DNA of 50,027 bases, taken from the NCBI GenBank assembly GCA_945916235.1, contig CAMEGQ010000007.1:1-50027 (forward strand), written 5' to 3'. Origin of the DNA: an uncultured Porphyromonadaceae bacterium. Lineage in GTDB: Bacteria > Bacteroidota > Bacteroidia > Bacteroidales > Muribaculaceae. Below the pieces are notes generated by a model. It was not told the origin of the DNA. It did not search any database and worked only from the letters and a program-made list of their open reading frames with translations. Positions within the stretch are counted from its first letter, which is position 1. Each line of letters opens with the position of its first letter. Positions 24,032-32,839 of this stretch are shown piece after piece. The position numbers were made by a program, and so were the translations under genes.

Positions 24032-25252
24032 CTAAAACGTTTCGTTCAGTCCGAACCCGATGGCATGCGAATGTTTGCCCATGCCGAAGTCTACGCGAAC
24101 GTTGACGCGCTTTTTGAATTCCCATCTGTATCCGATTCCGTACGATGGCAGCAGTCGATGGCCGTTGATCTCATGGAAATGGTCAAATACGGTACCCAGA
24201 CCGGCCCATACCACCAATCCGTTGCGTCGCCAGATATGCTGGCGAAGTTCCACCACAGCGTCAATTTCGTTTTTTGCACGGTAGCGACCTTCGTAGTAAC
24301 TTCTGATACTGTTGGATTCGTCAAGCGTCGGGAGCATCGTCCAGGGGGTATTTCCGTAAGTTCCCCAGCCGTGAAGCTGAAAGGCCATGATTCCGGAGGA
24401 CCAGAATTTATGGTAAATGCTTGCCGTGAATTCCGTAGAGCTGAATGCGTCCTTATTTCCGATAGCTTTCGGGAAGAATTTCTGCTTCAGTTCGAGATTG
24501 TATCCGCACGAAGCGTTGGTAGCATAATCGCGGGTGTCAATCGAAAGCACAAACCCGAATCCATAACTGAAGATGCGCGGGTTCTCCCCTTCCCATAGCC
24601 AAGGGGATTCCACTCGGGTCGCCTTGCCGTAATTGAAATTAAACGACGGACCAAGATACAGATGACGATACAGACGCCACTGGAACTCACCCCAGAACAC
24701 CGACTGCAGCTCTGTATAATCGCTTTCGTTATCGTCGTTGTACTGATTCTCAAAGTTTAATCCCCAGAATTTCAAAGGGAAGTGGGCGAAATCAGCCTGA
24801 TATTTCATTCGAAAACTGTCGCCGGGCGAAAAGTGATTTCCCTTGACGCCGACGCGATAAAATCCTGTGACCGAACCCTGAGCGAATACAGAGATATTTG
24901 ATTCCGAAGTCGGAACCGCTCTTGAAGTACGATATAGTCCGGCTGCAACGGCCGCTATCTGCAGAGAAGTGGACGCAGAATAGCTCGGGCCACCAAGGAA
25001 TGTGATGTCGAACTTCTTATCGGGGTGTTCGCGGTTGGAATCGTCGAAATAATTGATAATCCGTTTAATCAGGTTAGGCCTTTTTGCAATGCTGTCAGTT
25101 GCGACTTTAGTCAGGTCGGCCGAAGGAATGGAGTCGCTGACGGCGATATTGTCCTGTCCATAGGCCGGCAAAACTACAATAGTTAAAGCCATGCAGCTCA
25201 AGCTTAGACTATGCCATTTATCCCGGATAAATTGTTTAAACGTGTGTGTCAT
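24032..25252 (-). CDS. Outer-membrane beta-barrel protein (BamA/TamA-like C-terminal barrel)
   Basis: A 406-residue exported protein. Residues 1-33 include a signal peptide (hydrophobic LSLSCMALTIVVLPAYGQ). A short soluble stretch follows, then a barrel from about residue 70 with alternating aromatic and polar strands (FDITFLGGPSYSASTSLQIA, WGEFQWRLYRHLYLGPSFNF, FSYGFGFVLSIDTRDYATNA). It ends with a BamA/D15-like closing region, GIGYRWEFKKRVNVRVDFGM, and GFGLNETF. There are no POTRA domains, so it is a barrel-only relative, not BamA itself. ATG 25252 is used; the TTG two codons upstream is less likely. It sits 20 nt after the glycosyltransferase gene and may be a surface-lipid or export partner of it. 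That is a guess from position. Confidence 0.8.
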   Translation of the reverse strand: MTHTFKQFIRDKWHSLSLSCMALTIVVLPAYGQDNIAVSDSIPSADLTKVATDSIAKRPNLIKRIINYFDDSNREHPDKKFDITFLGGPSYSASTSLQIAAVAAGLYRTSRAVPTSESNISVFAQGSVTGFYRVGVKGNHFSPGDSFRMKYQADFAHFPLKFWGLNFENQYNDDNESDYTELQSVFWGEFQWRLYRHLYLGPSFNFNYGKATRVESPWLWEGENPRIFSYGFGFVLSIDTRDYATNASCGYNLELKQKFFPKAIGNKDAFSSTEFTASIYHKFWSSGIMAFQLHGWGTYGNTPWTMLPTLDESNSIRSYYEGRYRAKNEIDAVVELRQHIWRRNGLVVWAGLGTVFDHFHEINGHRLLPSYGIGYRWEFKKRVNVRVDFGMGKHSHAIGFGLNETF

Positions 25253-25272
25253 GCCCAAGAACTATATTTGGT

Positions 25273-26250
25273 TCAGTCCCAGAGTGTTTCTGCTACGGCG
25301 TAACGCGGGCGATGCTTCACCTCGACAAATATTTTGCCGATATACTCGCCCACAATACCGATAGCAATAAGTATCAGAGAACCCAACACCCAGATTGACA
25401 GCATTATGGATGCCCATCCAGCCGAGATGTGGTCGCTGTAGAGGTAAGATGTAACAACATATACTGCCACAAGCAGTGCAGCCACAAGGAGAACCAGCCC
25501 TGTAAGAAAGATCCAGCGCATCGGACGTGCTGAAAACGAAGTAATACCATCGATTGAGAACGACAGCATCTTCTTCAGCGGATATTTTGACTCTCCGGCC
25601 ACACGCTGATGGCGTTCATACGTCACCACATCAGTCTTTAAGCCGATCTGCGGTATGATACCACGCAAGAAAAGGTTGCTTTCGCCATATTCTGAAAGCA
25701 GCTGTATGGCTCGGTTGCTCATCAGACGGTAGTCGGCATGATCGTATAGGGTCTCCAGACCCATGGCATTCTGGAATGAATAGAAAGCATGTGCTGAATG
25801 GCGCTTGAACCATGTGTCGGTATCTCGCGATGACCGCACTCCAAACACTATCTCATTGCCTTTCCTGAAACTGTCGACCATTTTGACAATGGCTTCCGGG
25901 TCATCCTGAAGGTCGGCGTCGATACTGATGGCGGCATCACAGCGGTTCATTACGGTCATCAATCCGGCCAGGAGCACATTCTGATGCCCGCGGTTGTGTG
26001 CCAGCGAGATCCCTTTGATATTATGATCCTGCAGGTGGAGTTGCTCGATTATTTGCCAGGTTGCATCCCTGCTGCCGTCATTGCATAGCAGGATGTAGCT
26101 GTCGGGCGAAATCTTGCCATCGGCAATCAGACAGTCCAGAACGCCGCGAAGCCTCGGAACCGAAAGCGGCAGCGATTCCTGTTCGTCGTAACAAGGCACA
26201 ACGATTGAAATCACTGGGGCTTTCTTCGAGGCTTCTACGCTGGTTAACAT
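25273..26250 (-). CDS. Family 2 glycosyltransferase with C-terminal membrane anchor (GtrB/DPM1-like)
   Basis: A 325-residue membrane-linked glycosyltransferase. The GT-A domain starts ISIVVPCYDEQESLPLSVPR. It holds the nucleotide-binding NDGSRDATWQII, the metal-binding Asp-x-Asp in SIDADLQDDPE at about 109-119, and the RHQRVAGESKYPLKKMLSFS segment typical of polyprenyl-phosphate glucosyl or mannosyl transferases. Two TM helices follow at about 240-265 and 272-298, with a short basic tail. Enzymes of this type charge undecaprenyl phosphate with a sugar for later use at the cell surface. The ATG at 26250 is chosen; the TTG at 26256 is possible. It is 12 nt after proS. Confidence 0.92.
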   Translation of the reverse strand: MLTSVEASKKAPVISIVVPCYDEQESLPLSVPRLRGVLDCLIADGKISPDSYILLCNDGSRDATWQIIEQLHLQDHNIKGISLAHNRGHQNVLLAGLMTVMNRCDAAISIDADLQDDPEAIVKMVDSFRKGNEIVFGVRSSRDTDTWFKRHSAHAFYSFQNAMGLETLYDHADYRLMSNRAIQLLSEYGESNLFLRGIIPQIGLKTDVVTYERHQRVAGESKYPLKKMLSFSIDGITSFSARPMRWIFLTGLVLLVAALLVAVYVVTSYLYSDHISAGWASIMLSIWVLGSLILIAIGIVGEYIGKIFVEVKHRPRYAVAETLWD

Positions 26251-26262
26251 CGTCAATAGCGA

Positions 26263-27744
26263 TTAATAGTTGCGGGCGAAGATCACACGCTGTTTTGAAG
26301 GCTTACCCGTCACCATACACTTACCGGGAGTCTTGTCGCCCTCCAGAGGTATGCAGCGGATGGTAGCTTTCGTCTCGTTCTTGATCTTTTCTTCTGTCTC
26401 GGGCGTACCGTCCCAGTGACACATCAGGAAGCCGCCCTTTTCGATTTCTACCTTGAACTCTTCGTAGGAATTTACTTCGCGGGTCATCTCCTGACGATGT
26501 TTGAGAGCTTTCTGATAGATATTGTCCTGAATATCTTCGAGAAGGTCTTTCACAAATTTGGCGATACCTTCAAGCGGCTCAATCTGCTTCTCGAGTGTGT
26601 CGCGACGCATCAGTTCTACGGTACCGTTTTCAATATCGCGGGCACCGATGGCGAGGCGTACAGGCACTCCCTTGAGCTCGTAGTCGGCAAACTTGAAGCC
26701 GGGACGCTTGTTCTCGGCGTTGTCGTATTTCACGCTGAGGCCGAGAGCGCGCATCTCCTTGATGATCGGCTCAACCACTTTGTTAATTTCGGCGAGCTGC
26801 TCACTGTTTTTATAAACCGGTATGATAACACACTGGATAGGAGCCAGATGGGGAGGAAGCACCAGACCGTTATCGTCGGAGTGCGCCATAATCAATGCAC
26901 CCATCAGGCGCGTAGATACGCCCCATGATGTAGCCCAGACATATTCGCTCTGGTTGTCTTTGTTGATGAATTTAACATCAAAAGCCTTGGCGAAGTTCTG
27001 GCCGAGGAAATGGCTTGTACCTGACTGGAGAGCCTTACCATCCTGCATCATAGCCTCGATGGTGTAAGTCTCGAGAGCGCCAGCGAAACGCTCGTTGGCC
27101 GATTTCACACCCTTGATTACGGGTACAGCCATGAATCGGTGGGCGAAGTCGTTGTAAACCTCCAGCATGCGAACTGCCTCAGCTTCAGCCTCTTCGCGGG
27201 TAGCGTGGGCCGTATGCCCTTCCTGCCAAAGGAATTCGGCTGTGCGGAGGAAAAGTCGTGTACGCATCTCCCAACGCATCACGTTTGCCCACTGATTGAT
27301 GAGGATAGGCAGGTCGCGGTAGGAGGTAATCCAGTTGCGGTAGGTGTTCCAGATGATTGTTTCCGAAGTCGGACGGATGATGAGCTCTTCTTCCAGTTTG
27401 GCATCGGGATCAACCACAACGCCGGTTCCGTCGGGATTGGTTTTCAGACGGTGATGGGTCACAACGGCACATTCCTTTGCAAAACCTTCCACATGCTCGG
27501 CTTCGCGGCTGAGGAACGATTTAGGAATCAGAAGCGGGAAGTAGGCATTCTGATGACCGGTTTCTTTGAACATGCGGTCGAGTTCAGACTGCATTTTTTC
27601 CCAGATTGCGTAACCGTAAGGTTTGATAACCATGCAGCCACGCACAGCCGACTGCTCTGCCAGATCAGCTTTAACGACCAGTTCGTTGTACCAGCGCGAG
27701 TAGTCTTCGCTGCGCTTGGTAAGGTCTTTTAGTTCTTTTGCCAT
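26263..27744 (-). CDS. proS: Prolyl-tRNA synthetase (archaeal/eukaryotic-type)
   Basis: Charges tRNA-Pro with proline. The 493-residue, short form lacks the editing insertion of the E. coli type. Class II motifs are visible: motif 1 around [20 protein letters not shown], motif 2 around [20 protein letters not shown] followed by WQEGHTAH, and motif 3 around [20 protein letters not shown]. The anticodon-binding domain follows, with [15 protein letters not shown] and the C-terminal Cys-containing part with [18 protein letters not shown]. First gene of the group proS-GT2-OMP barrel-PEtN transferase, with a good promoter upstream at 27842-27873. Confidence 0.96.
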   Translation of the reverse strand: MAKELKDLTKRSEDYSRWYNELVVKADLAEQSAVRGCMVIKPYGYAIWEKMQSELDRMFKETGHQNAYFPLLIPKSFLSREAEHVEGFAKECAVVTHHRLKTNPDGTGVVVDPDAKLEEELIIRPTSETIIWNTYRNWITSYRDLPILINQWANVMRWEMRTRLFLRTAEFLWQEGHTAHATREEAEAEAVRMLEVYNDFAHRFMAVPVIKGVKSANERFAGALETYTIEAMMQDGKALQSGTSHFLGQNFAKAFDVKFINKDNQSEYVWATSWGVSTRLMGALIMAHSDDNGLVLPPHLAPIQCVIIPVYKNSEQLAEINKVVEPIIKEMRALGLSVKYDNAENKRPGFKFADYELKGVPVRLAIGARDIENGTVELMRRDTLEKQIEPLEGIAKFVKDLLEDIQDNIYQKALKHRQEMTREVNSYEEFKVEIEKGGFLMCHWDGTPETEEKIKNETKATIRCIPLEGDKTPGKCMVTGKPSKQRVIFARNY

Positions 27745-27841
27745 TGATATATCTGTCTGATTTACTGTTTATTTCTTCTGTTTAACGTTTCCGGACGCGC
27801 ACTTAGAAATCTCCTAAGATACCTTTATCCGAAATTCCGTG

Positions 27842-27873
27842 CAAATTTACAATTTTTCCGCCATTTATCCAAA
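27842..27873 (-). promoter_or_regulatory. proS promoter (Bacteroidetes consensus)
   Basis: TTTG at 27873-27870 and TAAATTTG at 27849-27842 are exact -33 and -7 boxes with 20 bp between them on the minus strand. The leader is about 90 nt. It probably drives the four-gene proS to PEtN-transferase group. Confidence 0.8.
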
Positions 27874-27945
27874 GGTGCGAAACAGCCTGACATCCGGCCC
27901 AGGCGGATATGTAAGATTAAGAGTCTGAGGCATTGGACATCGTAG

Positions 27946-28521
27946 TTACATCCGATTGTCCTTCATCACATTCTCGCGGATGCGGAGGAACTGGCGGCGG
28001 GAGACGCGGAGATACGAGGCCAAATCGTTGAGCGGTATCTGTCCGACCTCTTTCGGACAGCGTTCCAGAAGAGTGCGATAACGTTCAGTAGGTGTCTTGA
28101 TGTAATGGTCGAGGTAGCGCCGGTAGGCTTCATCAAGAAGTATTGAATTTACATATTCAAAGAAATCATGACCTTGGTTTACATCGATCTCGCGAACCAA
28201 GCTTAACGGGATGCGCATCACATCGGTTTTCATCCCGGCAATAATCGATGTAAGAGATGGCTTTCCGAACTGGAACGAGTGTACATAATCAGTCGTAACC
28301 TCATCTACAAACGAAAAGCCGGTGACACAAAGTGAGCAATCAGATGCCATAGGACAGAATTTGAAGTATCCGCTCTTGACAACGGCAAACCATCGGCACA
28401 ACTCTCCTTGCTCCACCATATACTCACCCTTTGCATAGCGGTAAGGCTCGCCGTGCTCCTCGCAATATTGCCGCAGCGGGTTGAAGTCCATTCGGGTTAT
28501 AAAATCGTTGAGTCGTACCAT
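27946..28521 (-). CDS. Crp/Fnr-family transcriptional regulator
   Basis: A 191-residue regulator with an N-terminal cyclic-nucleotide-binding-like beta-roll (about residues 20-115: GEYMVEQGELCRWFAVVKSG, FKFCP, FVDEVTTDY) and a C-terminal helix-turn-helix (about 155-185: GQIPLNDLASYLRVSRRQFL). The HTH pattern is the one seen in many Bacteroidales Crp/Fnr proteins of unknown target. There is no classic Fnr cysteine cluster at the N-terminus and no clear cAMP-contact Arg-Ser motif, so the ligand is unknown. It starts at 28521, only about 12 nt from the nearest possible plus-strand start, and its promoter must lie inside the divergent coding-like DNA at 28522-28731. None was identified. Confidence 0.88.
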   Translation of the reverse strand: MVRLNDFITRMDFNPLRQYCEEHGEPYRYAKGEYMVEQGELCRWFAVVKSGYFKFCPMASDCSLCVTGFSFVDEVTTDYVHSFQFGKPSLTSIIAGMKTDVMRIPLSLVREIDVNQGHDFFEYVNSILLDEAYRRYLDHYIKTPTERYRTLLERCPKEVGQIPLNDLASYLRVSRRQFLRIRENVMKDNRM

Positions 28522-28731
28522 TCTTAATCTGATGTGCCAGAGGGTTTCTGTAATTCGTATTCTCCTTTCAGCTCCTCATGCCAAGGACCCGATGTTGATA
28601 GTAGTAAACCCTTATTCCAAAAATCAGGAGAAGATCGCAGAATACGCACCGGCGGATATCGACTCGATCGTGGTGTGGCCGCGATCCAATTCCGCCGTGA
28701 GGTTGACATTCGTATTCCTCAAGAAATACGG

Positions 28732-29010
28732 ATGGGCTATGAAAATAGACCAATCTCAAAATATGATGTATACCAGTTCGCCAGCAAAGGCTACGGGCTA
28801 CTCGGCTCCACTTGCAGATGGTTATATGGCGACAGCAAATTGCTTGTCGGAGATGGTGGAGTTAAGACCGTGGCCGATCTGTTACGGATCTATCGCTCCG
28901 GATTGATAAGCATCCGCAATATTGGAGTGTCAGCAGCGACCGAGATAGAGCAAATATTGAGCCGTGCCAACCTCATCAACTTAGACCTAAAGCAAAAAGA
29001 ATGGACGTGA
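28732..29010 (+). CDS. Small protein with RNA-polymerase-alpha-CTD-like helix-hairpin-helix
   Basis: I do not recognise the gene. The 92-residue product from ATG 28732 begins MGYENRPISKYDVYQFASKG. Its second half reads VKTVADLLRIYRSGLISIRN then IGVSAATEIEQILSRANL, which resembles the DNA-binding helix-hairpin-helix part of the RNA polymerase alpha C-terminal domain (V-x-T-V-x-D-L-L ... L-x-x-I-R-N-x-G ... E-I-x-x-x-L). The frame is open from a GTG at 28534 (158 residues), but between about 28590 and 28731 another frame looks more coding-like (third-position G+C about 70% by hand count against about 40%). The true 5' end is therefore doubtful, and a frameshift is possible. It may be a transcription-related accessory factor. 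This is inference from one motif. Confidence 0.5.
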   Translation: MGYENRPISKYDVYQFASKGYGLLGSTCRWLYGDSKLLVGDGGVKTVADLLRIYRSGLISIRNIGVSAATEIEQILSRANLINLDLKQKEWT

Positions 29011-29011
29011 T

Positions 29012-29042
29012 TTTGAGGACCGGCCCCGATTGATTACCTTTG
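29012..29042 (+). promoter_or_regulatory. Orphan consensus promoter upstream of a non-coding segment
   Basis: TTTG at 29012-29015 and TACCTTTG at 29035-29042 are exact -33 and -7 boxes, 19 bp apart. The first box begins immediately after the stop of the small plus-strand gene. No plus-strand gene follows before the converging DUF4301 gene. Confidence 0.7.
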
Positions 29043-29048
29043 CAGTAT

Positions 29049-29131
29049 CGAAAGCCCGCTCAGGGGCATAAACTTTGCCTTTTGTTACTATTTTGTTACC
29101 CACCCAAGTAATTGAGTGGGCTTTCTTTTTG
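29049..29131 (+). ncRNA. Candidate small RNA ending in an intrinsic terminator
   Basis: About 83 nt between the predicted start of the orphan promoter and a terminator. The 3' hairpin is 29099-29107 with 29112-29120 (loop 4 nt, one mismatch), followed by a pyrimidine-rich tail with five T at 29126-29130. A 5' segment (29051-29062) can also pair over 12 positions, one of them G-T, with 29113-29124, giving a closed rod in place of the short hairpin. The middle holds a repeated TTTTGTTAC (two copies at about 29080-29100). No family I know fits. It could instead be only the terminator of the small gene upstream. Confidence 0.4.
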
Positions 29132-29181
29132 TGTAGCAATAAGTTCCGTTGTTGAGAAAACATTTCGGGCACTAAAGATGC

Positions 29182-29213
29182 GGGGGAGAGACATTGGAAG
29201 ATGCCTCTCCCCC
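29182..29213 (-). terminator. DUF4301 gene terminator
   Basis: A 13-bp GC-rich inverted repeat (29182-29194 with 29201-29213, one G-T pair) with a 6-nt loop lies 25 nt past the DUF4301 stop on the minus strand. It is followed by a T-containing stretch. Confidence 0.65.
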
Positions 29214-29237
29214 ACTATTATTTACAGGATAATTGTC

Positions 29238-30764
29238 TTAATACTGATGCTGGGGACGCAGCAGGTCGTTGACGGTCTTTACAGGGTTGAAGGTTTCGAT
29301 AGGCACCTGAACGAAGGCTGTAAGCCAGTTGCTCATAGCGCCATTCCACAATCCGGGAAGTTCGAGAGCCTTAAGACTGCGGCCATGGAGCGATTTTGAC
29401 GAGATGAAACCGGTCTGGGGATCGACATAGTCGGGAAGGTTGAATTTATGGCCTTTTACATCAGTGATGTAACATACCAGATCCACGGGATTGAAGTGGG
29501 TGGCCTTGGCCATCATCTCTTTATTCTCATCCTTCGAAAGATCAATCTGAGTGCTTTCGAGAATCTGGAGTGAACGTGAGCCGTCTGCGTTGTAGACGAT
29601 GTACGGACCGCCACCGGGTTCACCTTCATTTCGCACCATGCCGCATACACGCATGGGCCGGTTGAGCATACTGCGCAGATAGTCGGCAAGGTCTTCACCT
29701 TTCAGAGCCGTGAACGACGGAGATTCAACGGCGAATTTTTCGCGGAGGAACTGGCAGATTTCCTGCAAGTCAGCCTCCGTGTAGTCGCTACGGTCAATCA
29801 GATTTATGTAATGAGCAACCTTGTCGTGAAGTTCAATCATATATCCGGCGATCACCTTCTTATATTTCAGTGTGGGCTCGCGAAGCGAATCAGGCACTAC
29901 GTTGTCAATATTTTTGATAAATACCACTTCGGCATTGATATCGTTGAGATTCTGAATCAGCGCACCATGACCTCCGGGACGAAATACGATTTTACCATCT
30001 TCGCGGAAAAGCTCATTGCTTTCATCGACGGCCACAGTGTCGGTAGAGGGTTTCTGTTCAGACATGCCGACATTGATTTTTACACCCATTCGCTTTTCGA
30101 TGCCTTCTTTAACCTCTGCAAGCTTGGCTTCGAAAGCCTGACGGTGAGCGCCTGAAACGGTAAGATGCATATTGACGGTGCCGTCGGCTTGGCAAGCCGA
30201 CTGAGCACCTTCCATCAGTTGCTCCTCTACGGGTGTGCGAACTCCATTGTCAGCACGATGGAATGTGAGAAGACCTTTTGGCAGATTACCATAATTAAGA
30301 CCATTGGGGCGGATAATCAACGCGATCACATCCTTTTCGCGCCGGTCAGCCAGTAGTTCGTCAACTGTCTTGCCAGTCGCATTCTTAGCCACTTCATTAA
30401 GCTCATTGAAGAAGGCGAGCTTATGAATATCCTTTATCAGGCGGGCAACATCGGAGCCTTCGGCGGGATGAGCCTCTTCCCCATCGACAAAGGCGAACAG
30501 GGCTTTGAACATACGAGAAGCTGCTCCGGAGGCCGGTACGAATTTGCATACGCTTCCACCATCAGCCAGATATTTGTCCCATCGGGCTATAGCCTGCGAT
30601 TCCTGATACTGGGTGAGCTCGGTTATCCCCTCTCCCGGACGGGCTGAGTTGTAAAGTTTCAAATACGGGAATCCGGTTTTAAACCGATCCACTTGTTGCT
30701 GAAGTTGCTCAGTGGTGATACCGCGCTGCTCAAGCGTCAGCAAATCGTCGTTTGTAAGGTTCAT
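29238..30764 (-). CDS. DUF4301 family protein
   Basis: A 508-residue cytoplasmic protein of a Bacteroidetes family with no established role. The start MNLTNDDLLTLEQRGITTEQ, and VCKFVPASGAASRMFKALFA near residue 70, are the best-known parts. The Gly/Ala/Ser-rich loop with the later motif RPGGHGALIQNLNDINAEVV FIKNID resembles nucleotide-sugar pyrophosphorylase-like folds, but I do not claim that activity. Other landmarks are NEGEPGGGPYIVYNADGS and the C-terminal FNPVKTVNDLLRPQHQY. It is the last gene of lepA-TPR-DUF4301, 52 nt after the TPR gene. Confidence 0.9.
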   Translation of the reverse strand: MNLTNDDLLTLEQRGITTEQLQQQVDRFKTGFPYLKLYNSARPGEGITELTQYQESQAIARWDKYLADGGSVCKFVPASGAASRMFKALFAFVDGEEAHPAEGSDVARLIKDIHKLAFFNELNEVAKNATGKTVDELLADRREKDVIALIIRPNGLNYGNLPKGLLTFHRADNGVRTPVEEQLMEGAQSACQADGTVNMHLTVSGAHRQAFEAKLAEVKEGIEKRMGVKINVGMSEQKPSTDTVAVDESNELFREDGKIVFRPGGHGALIQNLNDINAEVVFIKNIDNVVPDSLREPTLKYKKVIAGYMIELHDKVAHYINLIDRSDYTEADLQEICQFLREKFAVESPSFTALKGEDLADYLRSMLNRPMRVCGMVRNEGEPGGGPYIVYNADGSRSLQILESTQIDLSKDENKEMMAKATHFNPVDLVCYITDVKGHKFNLPDYVDPQTGFISSKSLHGRSLKALELPGLWNGAMSNWLTAFVQVPIETFNPVKTVNDLLRPQHQY

Positions 30765-30816
30765 GTGTTTTTGTTGTTAGGTTGTAGTCGTTATTATAGT
30801 TGAATCCGTGATCAGG

Positions 30817-32835
30817 TTAATGGCTCATCTTCTTCATAAGACTGTAGGACGGCACAACGCCCAGTTCACCTGCTTTGGAAAGATTCTCCACACCCCGGTC
30901 ATGGTTGCCAAGCTGGAAGTAGACATAACCGCGATTGTAATATGCCTCGCCAAAATCAGGCTTAATTTCGATAGCTTTATTGAATGCCATCAGAGCCGAG
31001 GTGTAGTCGCCCAGATCGGCATGCAGATTTCCTTTATTGAAATATGCGAACGGATTTCTGGGAGACAGAGAGATTACCTTGTCGTAGTCAGCCACTATGG
31101 CCTTTAGTTCTGCCTGACGTGTTGTGGCATCAGCCGGAGCATCGGTCAGCAGATTGCGAATGCGGGCCACAGCACGCTCGAAATAGGCGGCGCTGAATTC
31201 CGGTGTAAGTTCAATAGCCTTATTGAGATCGGCAATAGCAGCCGGATAGTTTCTCAGCGTCATGAAATCCATCGCACGGCCAAAGTAGTCGATAGCTCGA
31301 GGTTCGTGTGTGGCGAGATAGGAATTGTAATAGTCGATCGACTCAAAATGCCGCTTGATAAGTTCCTCATTATCAAGTGTAATATCATCATTAGTCAGTT
31401 GTACCAGAAAGCGAAGCATACGGGTAGCATTGATCTCGTCGATTTCCTGAATATAATATGTCGAGGGTGATAATTCGGTAGGCTGGATGTAATAGCTTAA
31501 CGCGAATATGGGTTCAAGCTCTATCCGTCGGCCGCGATCCTGAACTTTGCCTCTTATTGAGCGGTTGTTGTATTCTCCTTCGATATTGATGTCGGCGCGA
31601 ACAGTGCGCAGAGCTTTGAAGCGTTTTGCTATCTCCTCATTCGAAGGCTTGTCTTCTGCCTTATTCTCAGCTTTTTCAGTTTTCTCATCCTGAGGCTGAC
31701 GCGGTTTGCGGGGATCGATGACCTCACCTTTAAGATTCTTCGACATTGCGAGCGCCTTCTTATAGTCGGCTTCGGCCTGTCCCATGCGTCCCAGCGAGCG
31801 GAAGATGTTGCTGCGCATATACAGGGCCTCGGGGAGGTCGGGGAATCGTTCAACCAGACGGTCCACATCGGCCAGAGCCTTGTTGTAGTCGCGTTTTTCT
31901 GTGTAGAGGTAAGCCCTGTTATAGAGCGAACGATAGTCTTCCGGATCCAGATCAAGAGCGGAGTTAAAGTCGCGTATGGCGTTGTCGTTATCGCGCACTT
32001 CCATGCGCAACAGGCCGCGGTTGTAGATGGCAGTGGCGTTGAGCGGGTCGAGCTGGATTGCGTAGTCGTAGTCTGCCATAGCCCCATCGTAGTCGTCAAG
32101 GTTATATCTGAGGAAGGCGCGGTTGATGTAAAGGCCGGCCTCGCGTGGCAGAAGGCGGATAGCCTCGTCCATATCTTTCACTCCGGCCTGATAATCTTTG
32201 CGGCCATTGATAGCTATGTCAGCGCGCAGCAGATACCCGTTGGCGAGATTCTTATTGATCTCAAGTGCTTTATCGATGTCTGCGATGGCTCCTACAGTGT
32301 CTTTCTGTTCAAGACGCAGACGCGCACGACCCACGTAGCCGTTTTCGAATCCGGGGAAATCCGCAAGCAACTGATCAAACGTTATCCGGGCGGAATCAGC
32401 ATCTCCGACCCCTTGCTGCGCCAGAGCCTTATTGAACATGAGCTGTCGGTTGCGCGGAAGGAGAAGAAGAGCGTGATTGTAGTCATCAATGGCCAGTCGA
32501 AGTTCCCCTCGATTCTGACGGGCTACACCTCTTACCTCATACGCATCGGCTATGAATGGATTTCTCTCGATAGCCTCAGCGGCATCTTCTTCGGCGCCCA
32601 GGTAGTCGTCGAGATTGATTTTGGCGATTGCGCGCAGAAAATATGGCTGGGCAAGATATGGCTTCGCGGTTATAGCCTGATTAAAATATTGAATGGAAAG
32701 CACATAATCCTCAAAGTAGAGCGCATTCTGCCCTACACGAATCATCTGTTCGGCGTTGACTTGTGCACGGGCTGAGATACAGCCGGCCACGGCCAGAAGT
32801 ATCAAGGCTATATGTCGGACAAATCTGTGCTTCAT
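30817..32835 (-). CDS. Exported tetratricopeptide-repeat protein
   Basis: A 672-residue protein with a signal peptide (about 1-24, IALILLAVAGCISARAQ). Residues 25-360 contain about nine or ten TPR units, each with the A-x-x-D-x-x-x-A-I-x-L-x-P pattern (for example DYDYAIQLDPLNATAIYNRG). A charged Lys/Glu linker (about 375-405), an unrelated insert (about 410-510) and three more TPR units at the end (about 520-660) follow. It probably works as a periplasmic scaffold, but no partner can be named. A plus-strand copy of this stretch has no coding sense. Starts 4 nt after the lepA stop, so it should be co-translated with lepA. Confidence 0.9.
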   Translation of the reverse strand: MKHRFVRHIALILLAVAGCISARAQVNAEQMIRVGQNALYFEDYVLSIQYFNQAITAKPYLAQPYFLRAIAKINLDDYLGAEEDAAEAIERNPFIADAYEVRGVARQNRGELRLAIDDYNHALLLLPRNRQLMFNKALAQQGVGDADSARITFDQLLADFPGFENGYVGRARLRLEQKDTVGAIADIDKALEINKNLANGYLLRADIAINGRKDYQAGVKDMDEAIRLLPREAGLYINRAFLRYNLDDYDGAMADYDYAIQLDPLNATAIYNRGLLRMEVRDNDNAIRDFNSALDLDPEDYRSLYNRAYLYTEKRDYNKALADVDRLVERFPDLPEALYMRSNIFRSLGRMGQAEADYKKALAMSKNLKGEVIDPRKPRQPQDEKTEKAENKAEDKPSNEEIAKRFKALRTVRADINIEGEYNNRSIRGKVQDRGRRIELEPIFALSYYIQPTELSPSTYYIQEIDEINATRMLRFLVQLTNDDITLDNEELIKRHFESIDYYNSYLATHEPRAIDYFGRAMDFMTLRNYPAAIADLNKAIELTPEFSAAYFERAVARIRNLLTDAPADATTRQAELKAIVADYDKVISLSPRNPFAYFNKGNLHADLGDYTSALMAFNKAIEIKPDFGEAYYNRGYVYFQLGNHDRGVENLSKAGELGVVPSYSLMKKMSH

Positions 32836-32839
32836 CTGT

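Noticed and set aside
23828-24598. 256-codon plus-strand frame bridging the eptA-like and barrel genes
   Set aside because: Antisense to two genes with clear coding signatures.
29030-29045. CTnDOT-like integration site (core TTTGC)
   Set aside because: The match is inherent to Bacteroidetes -7 boxes followed by GC; no integrase or element border is seen.
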